Shown one piece after another: positions 10,087 through 18,335 of a stretch of DNA of 50,131 nt. Made by a program: the position numbers and the translations under genes. The number at the start of each line of letters is the position of its first letter. Position 1 is the first letter of the stretch. The DNA is taken from the NCBI GenBank assembly GCA_029946105.1, contig JAQSDW010000063.1, forward strand, positions 1-50,131. The letters run 5' to 3'. The notes under the pieces were generated by a model, which saw nothing but the letters and a program-made list of their open reading frames with translations, ran no database searches and was not told the origin of the DNA. The DNA is from Reyranella sp. (lineage in GTDB: Bacteria; Pseudomonadota; Alphaproteobacteria; Reyranellales; Reyranellaceae).

Positions 10087-10934
10087 GGGGTGAGCGTCAG
10101 GCCTTCGTGGGCGACGATCGCGCGCGGCAGGCCGCCCGGCGCGTTGCCGGGGCGGGTGGCGGCCGCCTCGCGGGCCACACCGTCCATGAAGGCATCGTCA
10201 TGACTGGGATCGTGATGGAAGATGGCGAGCGTGCCCACGCCGGCCGCGTCGGCCAGCCGCGCGCCTTCCTGCCAGGTCGAATGGCCCCAGCCGCGATAGC
10301 GCGGATACTCGGCATCGGTGTAGCTCGAGTCGTAGATCATCACGTCGGCGCCTCTGCAGAGCTCGACGATGTTTTCGTCGCGCCTGCCCTCGTAGTGCTC
10401 GGTGTCGGTGATGTAGCAGATCGACTTGCCGCCGTGCTCGATGCGGTAGCCGGTGGCCCCATTGGGATGATTGAGCGGTGCCGTGCGCATGCTCACCGCC
10501 TCGCCGCAGGACAGCGTCTGGCCGCTCTTGAACTCCTTGAAGGCGACGGTCGCCTGGAAGACCTCGAGCGACACCGGATAGAGCGGCGCCTGCATCAGGT
10601 GGCCGACGACCTTCTTCAGCGTATAGGGCGCCTCGAGATGACCGGCCCACATTCGCACCGAATTGCGCTGCTCGAACAGTGGCGCAAAGAAAGTGAGCCC
10701 CGAGATGTGATCGAGATGCGTATGGGTGAAGTAGATGTCGATATCGAGCGGCGCCTGGCGGGCGAGTTCAAGACCCAGCGTGCGGATGCCGGTGCCGGCA
10801 TCGAAAATCAGCCGCCGGCCGGCTGCGGTGACTTCCAGGCACGAGGTATTGCCGCCATAGCGCGTATATTCCGCACCAGAGCAGGAAATGGAGCCGCGCA
10901 CGCCCCAGAACCGGACTTTCAGACTATCGGCCAA
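10083..10934 (-). CDS. MBL-fold metallo-hydrolase, cyclic-nucleotide-phosphodiesterase-like
   Basis: This metallo-beta-lactamase-fold hydrolase has the metal site YFTHTHLDHISGL (HxHxDH). The N-terminal signature VRFWGVRGSISCSG and the C-terminal YDSSYTDAEY, GWGHSTWQEG and FHHDPSHDD mark the subgroup that contains putative class II-like phosphodiesterases. Family homology begins at KVRFWG. I chose the TTG at 10934, which gives 283 residues and has GAGGAAAGGGG upstream; a longer TTG start at 11039 adds a low-complexity stretch. It is the first gene of a trio whose last member is a nucleotide cyclase, which makes a phosphodiesterase role attractive but unproven. Confidence 0.82.
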   Translation of the reverse strand: MADSLKVRFWGVRGSISCSGAEYTRYGGNTSCLEVTAAGRRLIFDAGTGIRTLGLELARQAPLDIDIYFTHTHLDHISGLTFFAPLFEQRNSVRMWAGHLEAPYTLKKVVGHLMQAPLYPVSLEVFQATVAFKEFKSGQTLSCGEAVSMRTAPLNHPNGATGYRIEHGGKSICYITDTEHYEGRRDENIVELCRGADVMIYDSSYTDAEYPRYRGWGHSTWQEGARLADAAGVGTLAIFHHDPSHDDAFMDGVAREAAATRPGNAPGGLPRAIVAHEGLTLTP

Positions 10935-11122
10935 GGACCCGCTACCCCTTTCCTCTTCGGCCGCAGAGTCCACGGGAGGGTGGCCCACGTCAACCAAGGC
11001 CCGCCCGGCCCCGGGCCTGGCCCCGTTCTTGCCGGGCAATCCCCGGTTCTCGTCAGGCGATCCAATGACTGGTGTTTCACGTATTGTTGCAGGGAGCAGG
11101 TGAAATCGCAGGCTCGCCCGCG

Positions 11123-11150
11123 TTGCCTGTGGCCTTGTTCGGGGTAATAC
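11123..11150 (+). promoter_or_regulatory. Predicted hspQ promoter, possibly giving a leaderless mRNA
   Basis: TTGCCT (11123-11128), a 16-base spacer and TAATAC (11145-11150) lie only seven bases before the hspQ ATG at 11158. Transcription would start at or next to the A of the ATG. There is no Shine-Dalgarno sequence in that gap. Confidence 0.5.
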
Positions 11151-11157
11151 TTACGTC

Positions 11158-11529
11158 ATGGAAATCGAAAACCACGCTTCCTCCCCGGCGATCGTCGAAC
11201 CGCCGACGCGCGTCGCGAAGTTCGCCATCGGGCAGGTGGTAAAGCACCGTATCCATCCCTTCCGGGGCGTCATTTTCGACGTCGATCCGGTGTTCGCCAA
11301 CACCGAGGAGTGGCTGTCGTCGATTCCCCCGGAGGTCCGCCCGCGCCGCGACCAGCCATTCTACCATCTGCTGGCCGAGAACTCGCAGACGACCTACGTC
11401 GCCTATGTCTCGGAACAGAACCTTCTGCCCGACGACTCCGGCAAGCCGGTGTCGCATCCGCAGGTCCCGCACTTTTTCAAGGAACTGAAGCGCGACCACT
11501 ATGTCTCGCGCGACCGCGCCCTGCACTGA
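11158..11529 (+). CDS. hspQ: Heat shock protein HspQ
   Basis: This 123-residue protein matches the HspQ family. Conserved segments are KFAIGQVVKHRIHPFRGVIF, DVDPVFANTEEW and QPFYHLLAENSQTTYVAYV, ending with SEQNLLPDDSGKPVSHPQ. In enterobacteria HspQ binds and degrades mutant DnaA and is a specificity-enhancing factor of Lon protease. It is slightly longer than E. coli HspQ because of about 18 extra N-terminal residues. The ATG at 11158 lies seven bases behind a good -10 box with no ribosome site, so the message may be leaderless. It is convergent with the rraA-like gene. Confidence 0.93.
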   Translation: MEIENHASSPAIVEPPTRVAKFAIGQVVKHRIHPFRGVIFDVDPVFANTEEWLSSIPPEVRPRRDQPFYHLLAENSQTTYVAYVSEQNLLPDDSGKPVSHPQVPHFFKELKRDHYVSRDRALH

Positions 11530-11547
11530 TCCGGCGTCTGCCCTGAT

Positions 11548-12252
11548 CTAGTGAATATCCTCCGAGGCCGCGAAGGCCTTGCGCAGGACCTCGATCCCGA
11601 ATCCCTTCTTCTTTGCCGCGTCCAGGATCACCTTTTCCTTGCGCTCCAGCAGCTTGATCGCGGCCGGCAACTTGGCGGCAAGCTCTTGCGGGATGACGAC
11701 GGCGCCGTGGCGGTCGGCATGGATCAGGTCGCCATGGACCACGGTCATGCCGAAGATGTCGACGGGCATGCCCCAGCCTTCGACATGCACGAAGGCATGG
11801 CTCGGGCCGACCTTGCCGGCGAGAATGGGAAAGCCCTTGGCCAGCATGCCGAGATCGCGCACCGATCCGTTGGTGACGCAGCCCAGCACGCCCAGGCCAC
11901 GATGCACGGTGCTGTTGACCTCGCCCCACATGGCGCCGGTGCCGGGGTTGGAATCGAGATCCTGGATGATGGCGATGGTCGGGCCCTGGCCGCTCACGAC
12001 GTACTCGTACCAGCCAACGCGCATGGCCTTCTTTTCGGCCGCGGTTCCGACGGCAGGCTGAGCGGCGCGGATGACGCCGGTGCGGGCATAGCCCACCATC
12101 GGCGGCGCATCGGGCTCGGTCGGATGGAGGTGCTGGGTCGTGAAGCCCGTCGCGGTGCGGACGCCACGCGCTTCCTCGAGCGCATTGCAGATCGTCGGCG
12201 TGTCGACGGCACGCAGCGCGTCGAACAGCTTCTTCTGGGTCTTGGCGTCCAT
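11548..12252 (-). CDS. RraA-family protein / HMG aldolase-like
   Basis: This 234-residue protein has the RraA / 4-hydroxy-4-methyl-2-oxoglutarate aldolase fold. Family motifs are VDTPTICNALEE near the N-terminus, LGCVTNGSVRDL (the RD pair contributes to substrate and metal binding in aldolases) and VVHGDLIHADRHGAVVIP. Members are either class II pyruvate aldolases / oxaloacetate decarboxylases or RNase E inhibitors. The sequence style and the absence of any RNase E context favour a small-molecule lyase. It starts at ATG 12252, 19 bases behind an orphan solute-binding protein gene on the same strand, which could supply its substrate. Confidence 0.82.
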   Translation of the reverse strand: MDAKTQKKLFDALRAVDTPTICNALEEARGVRTATGFTTQHLHPTEPDAPPMVGYARTGVIRAAQPAVGTAAEKKAMRVGWYEYVVSGQGPTIAIIQDLDSNPGTGAMWGEVNSTVHRGLGVLGCVTNGSVRDLGMLAKGFPILAGKVGPSHAFVHVEGWGMPVDIFGMTVVHGDLIHADRHGAVVIPQELAAKLPAAIKLLERKEKVILDAAKKKGFGIEVLRKAFAASEDIH

Positions 12253-12271
12253 CGTCGTTTTCCCCCTTGAG

Positions 12272-13132
12272 TCAGTTCAATTGAAACGGAAAGTATTTCT
12301 CGTTGATCTTCCTGTAGGTGCCGTCGCTCACCATCTCGCCCATCGCCTTGTTGAAGGCGTCGCGCAGCTTCGCGTCCTCGCGGCGCATGCCGGCGGCGAC
12401 GCCGATGCCCAGTGTCTGATTGTCCTTGATGTCCTGGCCCACCAGCTCGCAGCATTTGCCTTCGGCCTTCTGGCTCCACAGCCAGAGCTGCACCTTGTCG
12501 CCGAACACCGCGTCGATCTCGTCGGTGGCCAGCGCGTTCAACGCCTCGGCCAGGGTGTTGTAGCGTTTCAACTGGGCGGAGCGCCGGAAACTCTTGTCGG
12601 CCCAGTCGGCGTGCGTCGAATCCTTCTGGATGCCGATCCGCTTGTTGCGCAACAGCGACGGCGGACCGTCGAACGGCGCGCCTTTCTGCGCGATGAAGGC
12701 GCCGGGCGAGAGGTAGTAACGGCGCGACAGGCCCATTCGCTTCCGCCGCTCGCTGGTCACTTCCATCGACGACAGGATCATGTCGAACTTCTTGTCGAGC
12801 AGGCCGGGAATGAGATCGTCCCATTTGAAGGCGGCGAACTCGCACTCGGCCTTCATGCGCTGGCAGGCTTCCTGGGCCAGCTCCATCTCGAAACCGGCGG
12901 GGATGCCCTTGCGGTCGAGGTAGTTGAAGGGCGGGAAGGCGGCCTCGGTGGCAACGGTGATCTTGAAGGCGGGTGGCGTGAAGGGCGACTTGGGGCCGGG
13001 CTTGGCCGCCGCCGCAGGCTTGGTCGGTGCCGCCGGGGGCTTCGCCGCCGGCTTCTGTGGTTGCGGCTGCTGTGCCGACGACGTGCCGGCGGCGGCAATC
13101 AGCACGACGAGAAGCGCCAGCAGTCGCCTCAT
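12272..13132 (-). CDS. Periplasmic solute-binding protein, family 3 (amino-acid type), orphan
   Basis: This 286-residue protein has a Sec signal peptide (MRRLLALLVVLIAAAGTSSA), an unusual Pro/Ala/Lys-rich linker of about 35 residues, then an SBP_bac_3 domain. The domain carries ITVATEAAFPPFNYLD, GFEMELAQEACQRM, KFDMILSSMEVTSERRKRMG and GDGTYRKINEKYF-like ends (SDGTYRKINEKYF). This is the family that binds polar amino acids for ABC importers. No permease or ATPase of that type is nearby. It begins at ATG 13132, overlapping the hemW stop by four bases, and is followed by the rraA-like gene, so it is transcribed as part of the rph-rdgB-hemW unit. Confidence 0.88.
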   Translation of the reverse strand: MRRLLALLVVLIAAAGTSSAQQPQPQKPAAKPPAAPTKPAAAAKPGPKSPFTPPAFKITVATEAAFPPFNYLDRKGIPAGFEMELAQEACQRMKAECEFAAFKWDDLIPGLLDKKFDMILSSMEVTSERRKRMGLSRRYYLSPGAFIAQKGAPFDGPPSLLRNKRIGIQKDSTHADWADKSFRRSAQLKRYNTLAEALNALATDEIDAVFGDKVQLWLWSQKAEGKCCELVGQDIKDNQTLGIGVAAGMRREDAKLRDAFNKAMGEMVSDGTYRKINEKYFPFQLN

Positions 13133-14295
13133 GCAATCAGCCGCTCCAGGAGCGCGTTGAGCCGTTGGCGGCCGGCCTCGGTGGCGCCGAGGCGATCGGG
13201 CCGGACTTCGAGAAAGCCCGCCTCGATCAGCGGGGCCAGCTTCGCCTCACCCAGCGCCGCCACGGGGTCGGTGCCGGTGACGGATGCGAACAGCGCCCGG
13301 TCGATGCCGTCGGCCAGTCGCAGTCCCATCATCAAAGCCTCCTCCACCAGATCCTGCCCGGCAACAACGGTGCTTTCCGCCGTGCCATGGCCCGCCCGTT
13401 CGACTGCCTCGAGCCAGGCTTCCGGCCCGCTCGCCCGCCGCGTCGCCCGCTTGGCCCAACCCTGGGTCGTGCCCTCGGCGAAGCGGCCGTGCGCGCCCGG
13501 CCCGATTCCGACGTAATCCTGATACCGCCAATAGATCAAATTATGGCGGCAGGCAGCCCCCGGCCGCGCATGATTGGAAATTTCGTAGGCGGGGAGGCCT
13601 GCCGCCGAGAGGCGGGCTTGGGTCGCCTCGAACATCGTCGCTGCGACCTCCTCGTCCGGCAGCACGAAGGCGCCGCGGGCATGGTCGGTGAAGAAGCGCG
13701 TGCCGCGTTCGATCGTCAGCTGATAAAGCGACAGATGCTCGCCGGCGAGGGCGAGCGCACGCTCCAGCTCTTCGGCCCAGGCCTCCGGAGTCTGGCCCGG
13801 CCGGGCATAGATCAGGTCGAACGAGAAGCGGCCGAAATGGCCGCGCGCGGTCTCGAGGGCGGCCAGCGCTTCCTCCGTCGAATGCTCGCGGCCGAGGAAT
13901 TTCAACGACGCGGCATCGAGTGCCTGGACGCCCAACGACACGCGATTGACGCCCGCTTCGGCCAGGGCCGCGAACCGGCCGGCCTCGACCGAGGTCGGAT
14001 TGGCCTCCAGCGAGATCTCGACGTCGGGCGCGCAATCCCACAGTGCCCTGGTGCGCTGGATCAACGCGGCCACTGTTTCGGGCGGCATCAGCGACGGCGT
14101 GCCGCCGCCAAAGAACATCGTTTCCACCCGGCGGCCCGGCGCCTCGCGCGCGGCATGCTCCAGTTCCGCCAAGAGCGCATCGCGCCAGCGCACGTGTTCG
14201 ACACCGTCCCTGACGTGGCTGTTGAAGTCGCAGTAGGGACACTTCGACTTGCAGAAGGGCCAATGGACGTAGACGCCCAGCGGCTGCGCGCTCAT
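13129..14295 (-). CDS. hemW: HemW, radical SAM haem chaperone
   Basis: This 388-residue radical SAM protein has the 4Fe-4S motif HWPFCKSKCPYCDFNSH (CxxxCxxC), SAM-binding MFFGGGTPSLM, and the HemW-specific segment CRHNLIYWRYQDYVGIGPG. HemW (formerly annotated as an oxygen-independent coproporphyrinogen oxidase) delivers haem to respiratory enzymes and lacks the extra cysteine of true HemN, consistent with CPYCDF here. It starts at ATG 14295 with a four-base overlap with rdgB; the longer upstream frame is rdgB shadow. The order rph-rdgB-hemW is widespread in alphaproteobacteria. Confidence 0.95.
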   Translation of the reverse strand: MSAQPLGVYVHWPFCKSKCPYCDFNSHVRDGVEHVRWRDALLAELEHAAREAPGRRVETMFFGGGTPSLMPPETVAALIQRTRALWDCAPDVEISLEANPTSVEAGRFAALAEAGVNRVSLGVQALDAASLKFLGREHSTEEALAALETARGHFGRFSFDLIYARPGQTPEAWAEELERALALAGEHLSLYQLTIERGTRFFTDHARGAFVLPDEEVAATMFEATQARLSAAGLPAYEISNHARPGAACRHNLIYWRYQDYVGIGPGAHGRFAEGTTQGWAKRATRRASGPEAWLEAVERAGHGTAESTVVAGQDLVEEALMMGLRLADGIDRALFASVTGTDPVAALGEAKLAPLIEAGFLEVRPDRLGATEAGRQRLNALLERLIA

Positions 14296-14906
14296 CCGAA
14301 AGAGGCCTCGACCATCATCCGGAACGCGCGCCCCCGATGGCTGATCGCGTTTTTCTCGGCATCGGACATTTCCGCCGTCGTCCGTGTGTCGCCTTTCGGC
14401 TGGAAACATGGGTCGTAGCCATGGCCGCCGCTGCCGCGCGGCGGCCAGACGATGCTGCCGTCGAGCGTGCCGTGGAATAGCTCGAGATGCTCGTCGGGCC
14501 AGGCGAGTGCCAGCACGCAATGGAAGGTGGCGGCGCGGGCGGTGTCTTCCTGTGGCACGCCGCGCGCGCGGAGTTCGTCCTGGATGCGGCGCATGCCGAC
14601 CATGGCGTCGCGCGTCGGGCCTTCCCAGTCGGCGGTATAGAGCCCTGGCTGGCCATCGAGGGCATGCACGCTGAGGCCCGAATCGTCGGCCAGCACCGGC
14701 AGGCCGCTGGCGCGCGTTGCCGCCAAAGCCTTGATCGTGGCGTTCTCCTCGAAGGTCGTGCCGGTCTCGTCAGGTGCCGGCAGGCCGAGGTCGCCCGCCG
14801 AGACGATCTCGACGCCGAACGCGCCGAGCATGGTGCGGATTTCGCCCGCCTTGCCACGGTTGTGGGTGGCCACGACCAGCTTGGGCAAGGTGAAGCGACG
14901 CGCCAT
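14292..14906 (-). CDS. rdgB: dITP/XTP pyrophosphatase (non-canonical purine NTPase)
   Basis: This 204-residue Ham1/RdgB enzyme hydrolyses dITP, ITP and XTP to monophosphates to keep deaminated purines out of nucleic acids. Motifs are LVVATHNRGKAGEI (substrate-binding SHNxxK type), TFEENATIKA, the catalytic VLADDSGLSVHAL, and GSGGHGYDPCFQP followed by SHRGRA near the C-terminus. The start is ATG 14906, six bases behind GGAAG; the longer frame upstream is not supported. It overlaps hemW by four bases and follows rph by 16. Confidence 0.95.
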   Translation of the reverse strand: MARRFTLPKLVVATHNRGKAGEIRTMLGAFGVEIVSAGDLGLPAPDETGTTFEENATIKALAATRASGLPVLADDSGLSVHALDGQPGLYTADWEGPTRDAMVGMRRIQDELRARGVPQEDTARAATFHCVLALAWPDEHLELFHGTLDGSIVWPPRGSGGHGYDPCFQPKGDTRTTAEMSDAEKNAISHRGRAFRMMVEASFG

Positions 14907-14922
14907 CAATTCTTCCCGCTCG

Positions 14923-15639
14923 TCATTTTCCAATCGCCAGCTTCTGCAGGCGCGCCAGTTCACCGACGCCTTTCTTGGCGAGATTGAGCAGTTCCATGAA
15001 CTGCGCCTCGCTGAACGGCTTGTCTTCCGCCGTGCCCTGGACCTCGACGATGCCGCCGTCGCCGGTCAACACGAAGTTGGCGTCGGCCTGGGCCTTGGAG
15101 TCCTCGGGATAGTCGAGGTCGAGCACCGCCGTTCCCTCGAACAGGCCGCACGACACCGCGGCCACCTGGCCTGTCATCGGGTTGGCCGTGAGCTTGCCGT
15201 CCTTGATCAGGCGCTCGAAGGCGAAATGCAGCGCCACCCAGGCACCGGTGATGCTGGCGGTGCGGGTGCCGCCGTCGGCCTGCAGCACGTCGCAGTCGAT
15301 ATTTATTTGCCGCTCGCCCATGGCCGGCAGATCGACCACGGCGCGCAGCGCGCGGCCGATCAGGCGCTGGATCTCCTGGGTGCGGCCCGATTGCTTGCCG
15401 CGGGCGGCCTCACGGTCCGTGCGGGTATGGGTCGAGCGCGGCAGCATGCCGTACTCGGCGGTGACCCAGCCGCGCCCCGAATTACGCAGGAACGGCGGCA
15501 CTTTCTCGTCGACCGAGGCGGTGCAAAGGACGTGGGTTTCGCCGAACTTCACCAGGCACGAGCCTTCGGCATAGCGCGAGAAGCCCGGCTCGAGCGAAAT
15601 CGGTCGTAATTGGTCGGGGCTGCGGCCGGAAGGGCGCAT
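14923..15639 (-). CDS. rph: Ribonuclease PH
   Basis: This 238-residue phosphorolytic 3'-5' exoribonuclease trims tRNA 3' ends. Characteristic segments are [14 protein letters not shown] at the N-terminus, [46 protein letters not shown]-like [35 protein letters not shown] (phosphate/catalytic region) and [17 protein letters not shown]. The start is ATG 15639 with AGGAG ten to six bases upstream. It is divergent from hrcA with 116 bases between, an arrangement seen in many alphaproteobacteria. Confidence 0.97.
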   Translation of the reverse strand: MRPSGRSPDQLRPISLEPGFSRYAEGSCLVKFGETHVLCTASVDEKVPPFLRNSGRGWVTAEYGMLPRSTHTRTDREAARGKQSGRTQEIQRLIGRALRAVVDLPAMGERQINIDCDVLQADGGTRTASITGAWVALHFAFERLIKDGKLTANPMTGQVAAVSCGLFEGTAVLDLDYPEDSKAQADANFVLTGDGGIVEVQGTAEDKPFSEAQFMELLNLAKKGVGELARLQKLAIGK

Positions 15640-15719
15640 TGGCTTCTCCTGAACGGGTATCGCCCGAATGGCGGGCGGCCGGTGTAGCGCCGGGACGAGG
15701 CCGAATCCAGCCACCTTCA

Positions 15720-15748
15720 TTGACCGCCCCTCCCGCACTACCTACATT
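15720..15748 (+). promoter_or_regulatory. Predicted hrcA promoter, possibly giving a leaderless mRNA
   Basis: TTGACC (15720-15725), a 17-base spacer and TACATT (15743-15748) end seven bases before the hrcA ATG at 15756, so the transcript would start at or next to the ATG. No ribosome site is visible between them. I see no CIRCE inverted repeat here. Confidence 0.55.
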
Positions 15749-15755
15749 TTTCACC

Positions 15756-16859
15756 ATGGCAATCCACCGCATCGGTTCTGCCGGAGGGGTGCTTACCGAC
15801 AGCTCTTCCGGCCCACGGCAAACGGCTTCGGTTGCCGAGTTGAACGACCGAGCGCGCGAGGTGCTGCGCCTGGTGGTCGAAAGCTACGTCGAGACCGGCG
15901 AGCCGGTGGGCTCTCGCGCCCTCACGCGCAAGCTCACCGAGACGCTGTCGCCAGCCACCATCCGCAACATCATGGCCGACCTGCAGGATGTCGGGCTGCT
16001 CTATGCGCCCCATACCTCCGCCGGCCGCCTGCCGACCGACGCGGGGCTGAAACTGTTCGTCAACGGCCTGCTCGAAGTCGGCAACATTTCCGAAGAAGAG
16101 CGCACCAGCATCGAGGCGCGCTGCGCCACCGTCGGCCGCAGCGTCACCGAGGCGCTGGAGCAGGCGACCACGCTGCTGTCGGGCCTGTCGCGCTGTGCCG
16201 GTCTCGTGATGGCGCCCAAGACCGAGCAGCCGCTGAAGCACGTCGAGTTCGTCAATCTCGGCCCCGGTCGTGCCTTGGTCGTCACGGTCACGCAATCGGG
16301 CCATGTCGAGAACCGTGTGATCGACACGCCGCTCGGCCTGCCGCCGTCGGCGTTGGTCGAGGCCACCAACTATCTCAACGCGCGCCTGATGGGCCGCACC
16401 TTCGAGGATGCGCGCCGTCTCATCCTGGAAGACCTGAAGTTGCAGCGCGCCGAGTTGAACGACCTCACCGCACGGGTGATCGAATCAGGGCTGGCGTCGT
16501 GGGCTGGCGAGCCGGGCAGCGCGCTGATCGTGCGCGGTCAGGCGCGGCTGTTGGAAGACATCACGGCGATCGAAGATCTCGAGCGCGTGCGTATCCTGTT
16601 CGATGCGCTTGAACGCGGCGAGGGCTTCGTACGCCTGCTCGAACTCGCCAATGGCGCGTCGGGCGTGCAGATCTTCATCGGCACCGACAATCCGCTGTTC
16701 GCCAACACCGGCTGCTCGATGGTGGTGGCGCCGTTCCGCGATTCGCAGGAACGCATCCTGGGAGCCATCGGCGTCATCGGCCCGACGCGACTGAACTACG
16801 CCCGGATCATCCCGCTGGTCGACTACACCGCCCGCGCCATCGGCCGGGTTGTAGGTTAA
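15756..16859 (+). CDS. hrcA: Heat-inducible transcription repressor HrcA
   Basis: This 367-residue protein has an N-terminal winged helix (LNDRAREVLRLVVESYVETG, then EPVGSRALTRKL and SPATIRNIMADLQDVGLL), followed by the GAF-like dimerisation and inserted domains. The end is typical: IFIGTDNPLFANTGCSMVVA and IGVIGPTRLNYARIIPLVDY. HrcA represses groESL/dnaK-type operons at CIRCE elements. The usual neighbour grpE is not downstream; the next gene is a convergent transpeptidase. I chose ATG 15756; about 25 non-conserved residues precede the helix-turn-helix. The promoter sits unusually close to the start codon. Confidence 0.95.
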   Translation: MAIHRIGSAGGVLTDSSSGPRQTASVAELNDRAREVLRLVVESYVETGEPVGSRALTRKLTETLSPATIRNIMADLQDVGLLYAPHTSAGRLPTDAGLKLFVNGLLEVGNISEEERTSIEARCATVGRSVTEALEQATTLLSGLSRCAGLVMAPKTEQPLKHVEFVNLGPGRALVVTVTQSGHVENRVIDTPLGLPPSALVEATNYLNARLMGRTFEDARRLILEDLKLQRAELNDLTARVIESGLASWAGEPGSALIVRGQARLLEDITAIEDLERVRILFDALERGEGFVRLLELANGASGVQIFIGTDNPLFANTGCSMVVAPFRDSQERILGAIGVIGPTRLNYARIIPLVDYTARAIGRVVG

Positions 16860-16865
16860 GACGAC

Positions 16866-17486
16866 TCACCAGTCCTTTTCGTCGAAATCCTCGAACACCT
16901 TCACATCGGCACCGTCGCTGGCCGCCGCTGTCTGCTCGGAGGCCGGCAACGTGAGCACGCGCAGGCGGGTTTGCGGTCCGATCAGCGGCACCAGCTCCAG
17001 CAGATCAGCTTGCGAGAAGGCGACGCAGCCCTTCGTGGGCGCGTAATCCTCGCGCGCGATATGGAGGAAGATGGCGCTGCCCCACTCGCCCTCGGGCGGG
17101 TCGTCGTTGTAGCCGACCACGACCACGAGGTCGTAGAGGCCGTCCTCGCGCCACATCTTCTCGGCGCTCCAGTCGTTCGGCACGTGGACCAGCCGATTGT
17201 AGGTGGCCGAGCGTGGATCGTCGCACCAGCCGTCGTGCTCCGAGATCGGCCGGGTCGGCAGGCGGACTTTGGGCAGCACCAGGCGGTCGTTGCGGAAATA
17301 GATGCGGCGCAGCGGATATTCCCCGGCCGGCGTGGCGGCATCGCCCTCCACCTTGTCCTCGCGGATACCTCCTTCACCCACCGTGCAGCGCCAGCGCCGG
17401 GCGCCCAGCGTCGCCCATCCCTGCGAGGTTTCGGGTGAATCGGCCAGGACGATCAGAACATCTTCGTCGGTATCGAGGGGGGACAT
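16866..17486 (-). CDS. L,D-transpeptidase family protein (YkuD domain)
   Basis: This 206-residue protein carries a YkuD-type catalytic segment [19 protein letters not shown], with the nucleophilic cysteine in GCVA and an upstream histidine. The beginning, [20 protein letters not shown] and [18 protein letters not shown], also fits the family, which forms 3-3 or protein-peptidoglycan cross-links. No signal peptide is visible, so export is uncertain; a related cytoplasmic-looking subgroup is common in alphaproteobacteria. The start is ATG 17486 with AGGAG upstream. The C-terminal 25 residues are acidic ([11 protein letters not shown]). It is convergent with hrcA, six bases apart. Confidence 0.85.
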   Translation of the reverse strand: MSPLDTDEDVLIVLADSPETSQGWATLGARRWRCTVGEGGIREDKVEGDAATPAGEYPLRRIYFRNDRLVLPKVRLPTRPISEHDGWCDDPRSATYNRLVHVPNDWSAEKMWREDGLYDLVVVVGYNDDPPEGEWGSAIFLHIAREDYAPTKGCVAFSQADLLELVPLIGPQTRLRVLTLPASEQTAAASDGADVKVFEDFDEKDW

Positions 17487-17538
17487 TGCCTGTAACTCCT
17501 ATGCCCCTCATAAAGGCACGCTCTTGAGGGAGAAAGCG

Positions 17539-18240
17539 ATGGCTTATGTCGTAACGCCGCCGGCCACTGTCGGCGTGCCGGTCAATGGAACCGGCGATCT
17601 GTTCCCGGTCCGCCGCATCTTCTGCGTCGGCCGCAATTATGCCGCCCACGCCCGTGAAATGGGCCACGATCCCGACCGCGAGCCGCCGTTCTTCTTCACC
17701 AAGCCGGCCGACGCGATCGTGATCTGTGCCGACCCGAAGAATCCGACCAAGGTCGCCTACCCGTCGGCGACCAAGAACCTGCACCATGAGATGGAGCTGG
17801 TTGTCGCCATGAAGTCGGGCGGCACCAACATCGCCGTCGACAAGGCCCTCGACCATGTCTTCGGCTACGGCGTCGGTCTCGACATGACCCGCCGAGACCT
17901 GCAGAACCAAGCCAAGGACATGGGTCGGCCTTGGGACATGGGCAAGGGCTTCGACCAGTCCGCGCCGATCGGCGAGATCTTCCCGGTGGCCAAGATCGGC
18001 CATCCGTCGAAGGGCACCATCCAGCTCGATGTGAACGGCAAGACCCGCCAGAAGTCGGACCTCAACGCGCTGATCTGGAGCGTGCCCGAGACGATCTCGT
18101 ATCTCTCCGGCCTGGTGGCGCTGGCCGCCGGCGACCTGATCTACACCGGCACGCCCGACGGCGTGGCCGCGGTGGTCAAGGGCGACACGCTGTCCGGCTT
18201 CGTCGACGGCTGCGGCACGGTGACGTGTACCTTGGTGTGA
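17539..18240 (+). CDS. Fumarylacetoacetate hydrolase family protein
   Basis: This 233-residue FAH-fold enzyme has [14 protein letters not shown], the metal-binding [10 protein letters not shown] (two glutamates) with the later aspartate in [16 protein letters not shown], and the closing [18 protein letters not shown]. It is closest in style to fumarylpyruvate or maleylpyruvate hydrolases and 2-keto-diacid hydratases, which cleave C-C bonds in aromatic degradation. No other aromatic-degradation genes are nearby, so the substrate stays open. The start is ATG 17539 behind GAGGGAGAAAG. Its last codons and stop lie inside the hairpin at 18228-18259. Confidence 0.9.
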   Translation: MAYVVTPPATVGVPVNGTGDLFPVRRIFCVGRNYAAHAREMGHDPDREPPFFFTKPADAIVICADPKNPTKVAYPSATKNLHHEMELVVAMKSGGTNIAVDKALDHVFGYGVGLDMTRRDLQNQAKDMGRPWDMGKGFDQSAPIGEIFPVAKIGHPSKGTIQLDVNGKTRQKSDLNALIWSVPETISYLSGLVALAAGDLIYTGTPDGVAAVVKGDTLSGFVDGCGTVTCTLV

Positions 18241-18259
18241 GCACGCTAACACCAAGGTA
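18228..18259. repeat. Hairpin folding over the stop codon of the FAH gene
   Basis: TACCTTGGTGT (18228-18238) pairs perfectly with 18249-18259 (11 bases), and two further pairs close a CACG loop after one mismatch. The stop codon TGA (18238-18240) is inside it. There is no T-run, so it is not a standard terminator. It directly abuts repeat copy A. Confidence 0.8.
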
Positions 18260-18330
18260 GGCGGGCGGCAGTGCCTGCAGGAGCGCAGCGACGAAGGCGC
18301 GGGAGCCCGCGCGCTTCGGACAAGACAAGA
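18260..18330 (+). repeat. Dispersed intergenic repeat, copy A (single arm)
   Basis: This stretch begins GGCGGGCGGCAG, continues with GGAGCGCAGCGACGAAGGC, GAGCCCGC and ends with a GGACAAGACAAG tail. The same string occurs near 38385-38450 (plus) and as reverse complement near 35370-35413 and 38480-38530. It fills the gap between the convergent FAH and metallopeptidase genes and codes for nothing visible. Confidence 0.8.
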
Positions 18331-18335
18331 ACGCG

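Noticed and set aside
13129-14295. Oxygen-independent coproporphyrinogen oxidase (HemN)
   Set aside because: The CxxxCxxC motif lacks the extra HemN cysteine, and the HNLIYW segment is specific to HemW.
18228-18259. Hairpin after the FAH gene as an intrinsic terminator
   Set aside because: No T-run follows on either strand; treated as a repeat-associated hairpin.
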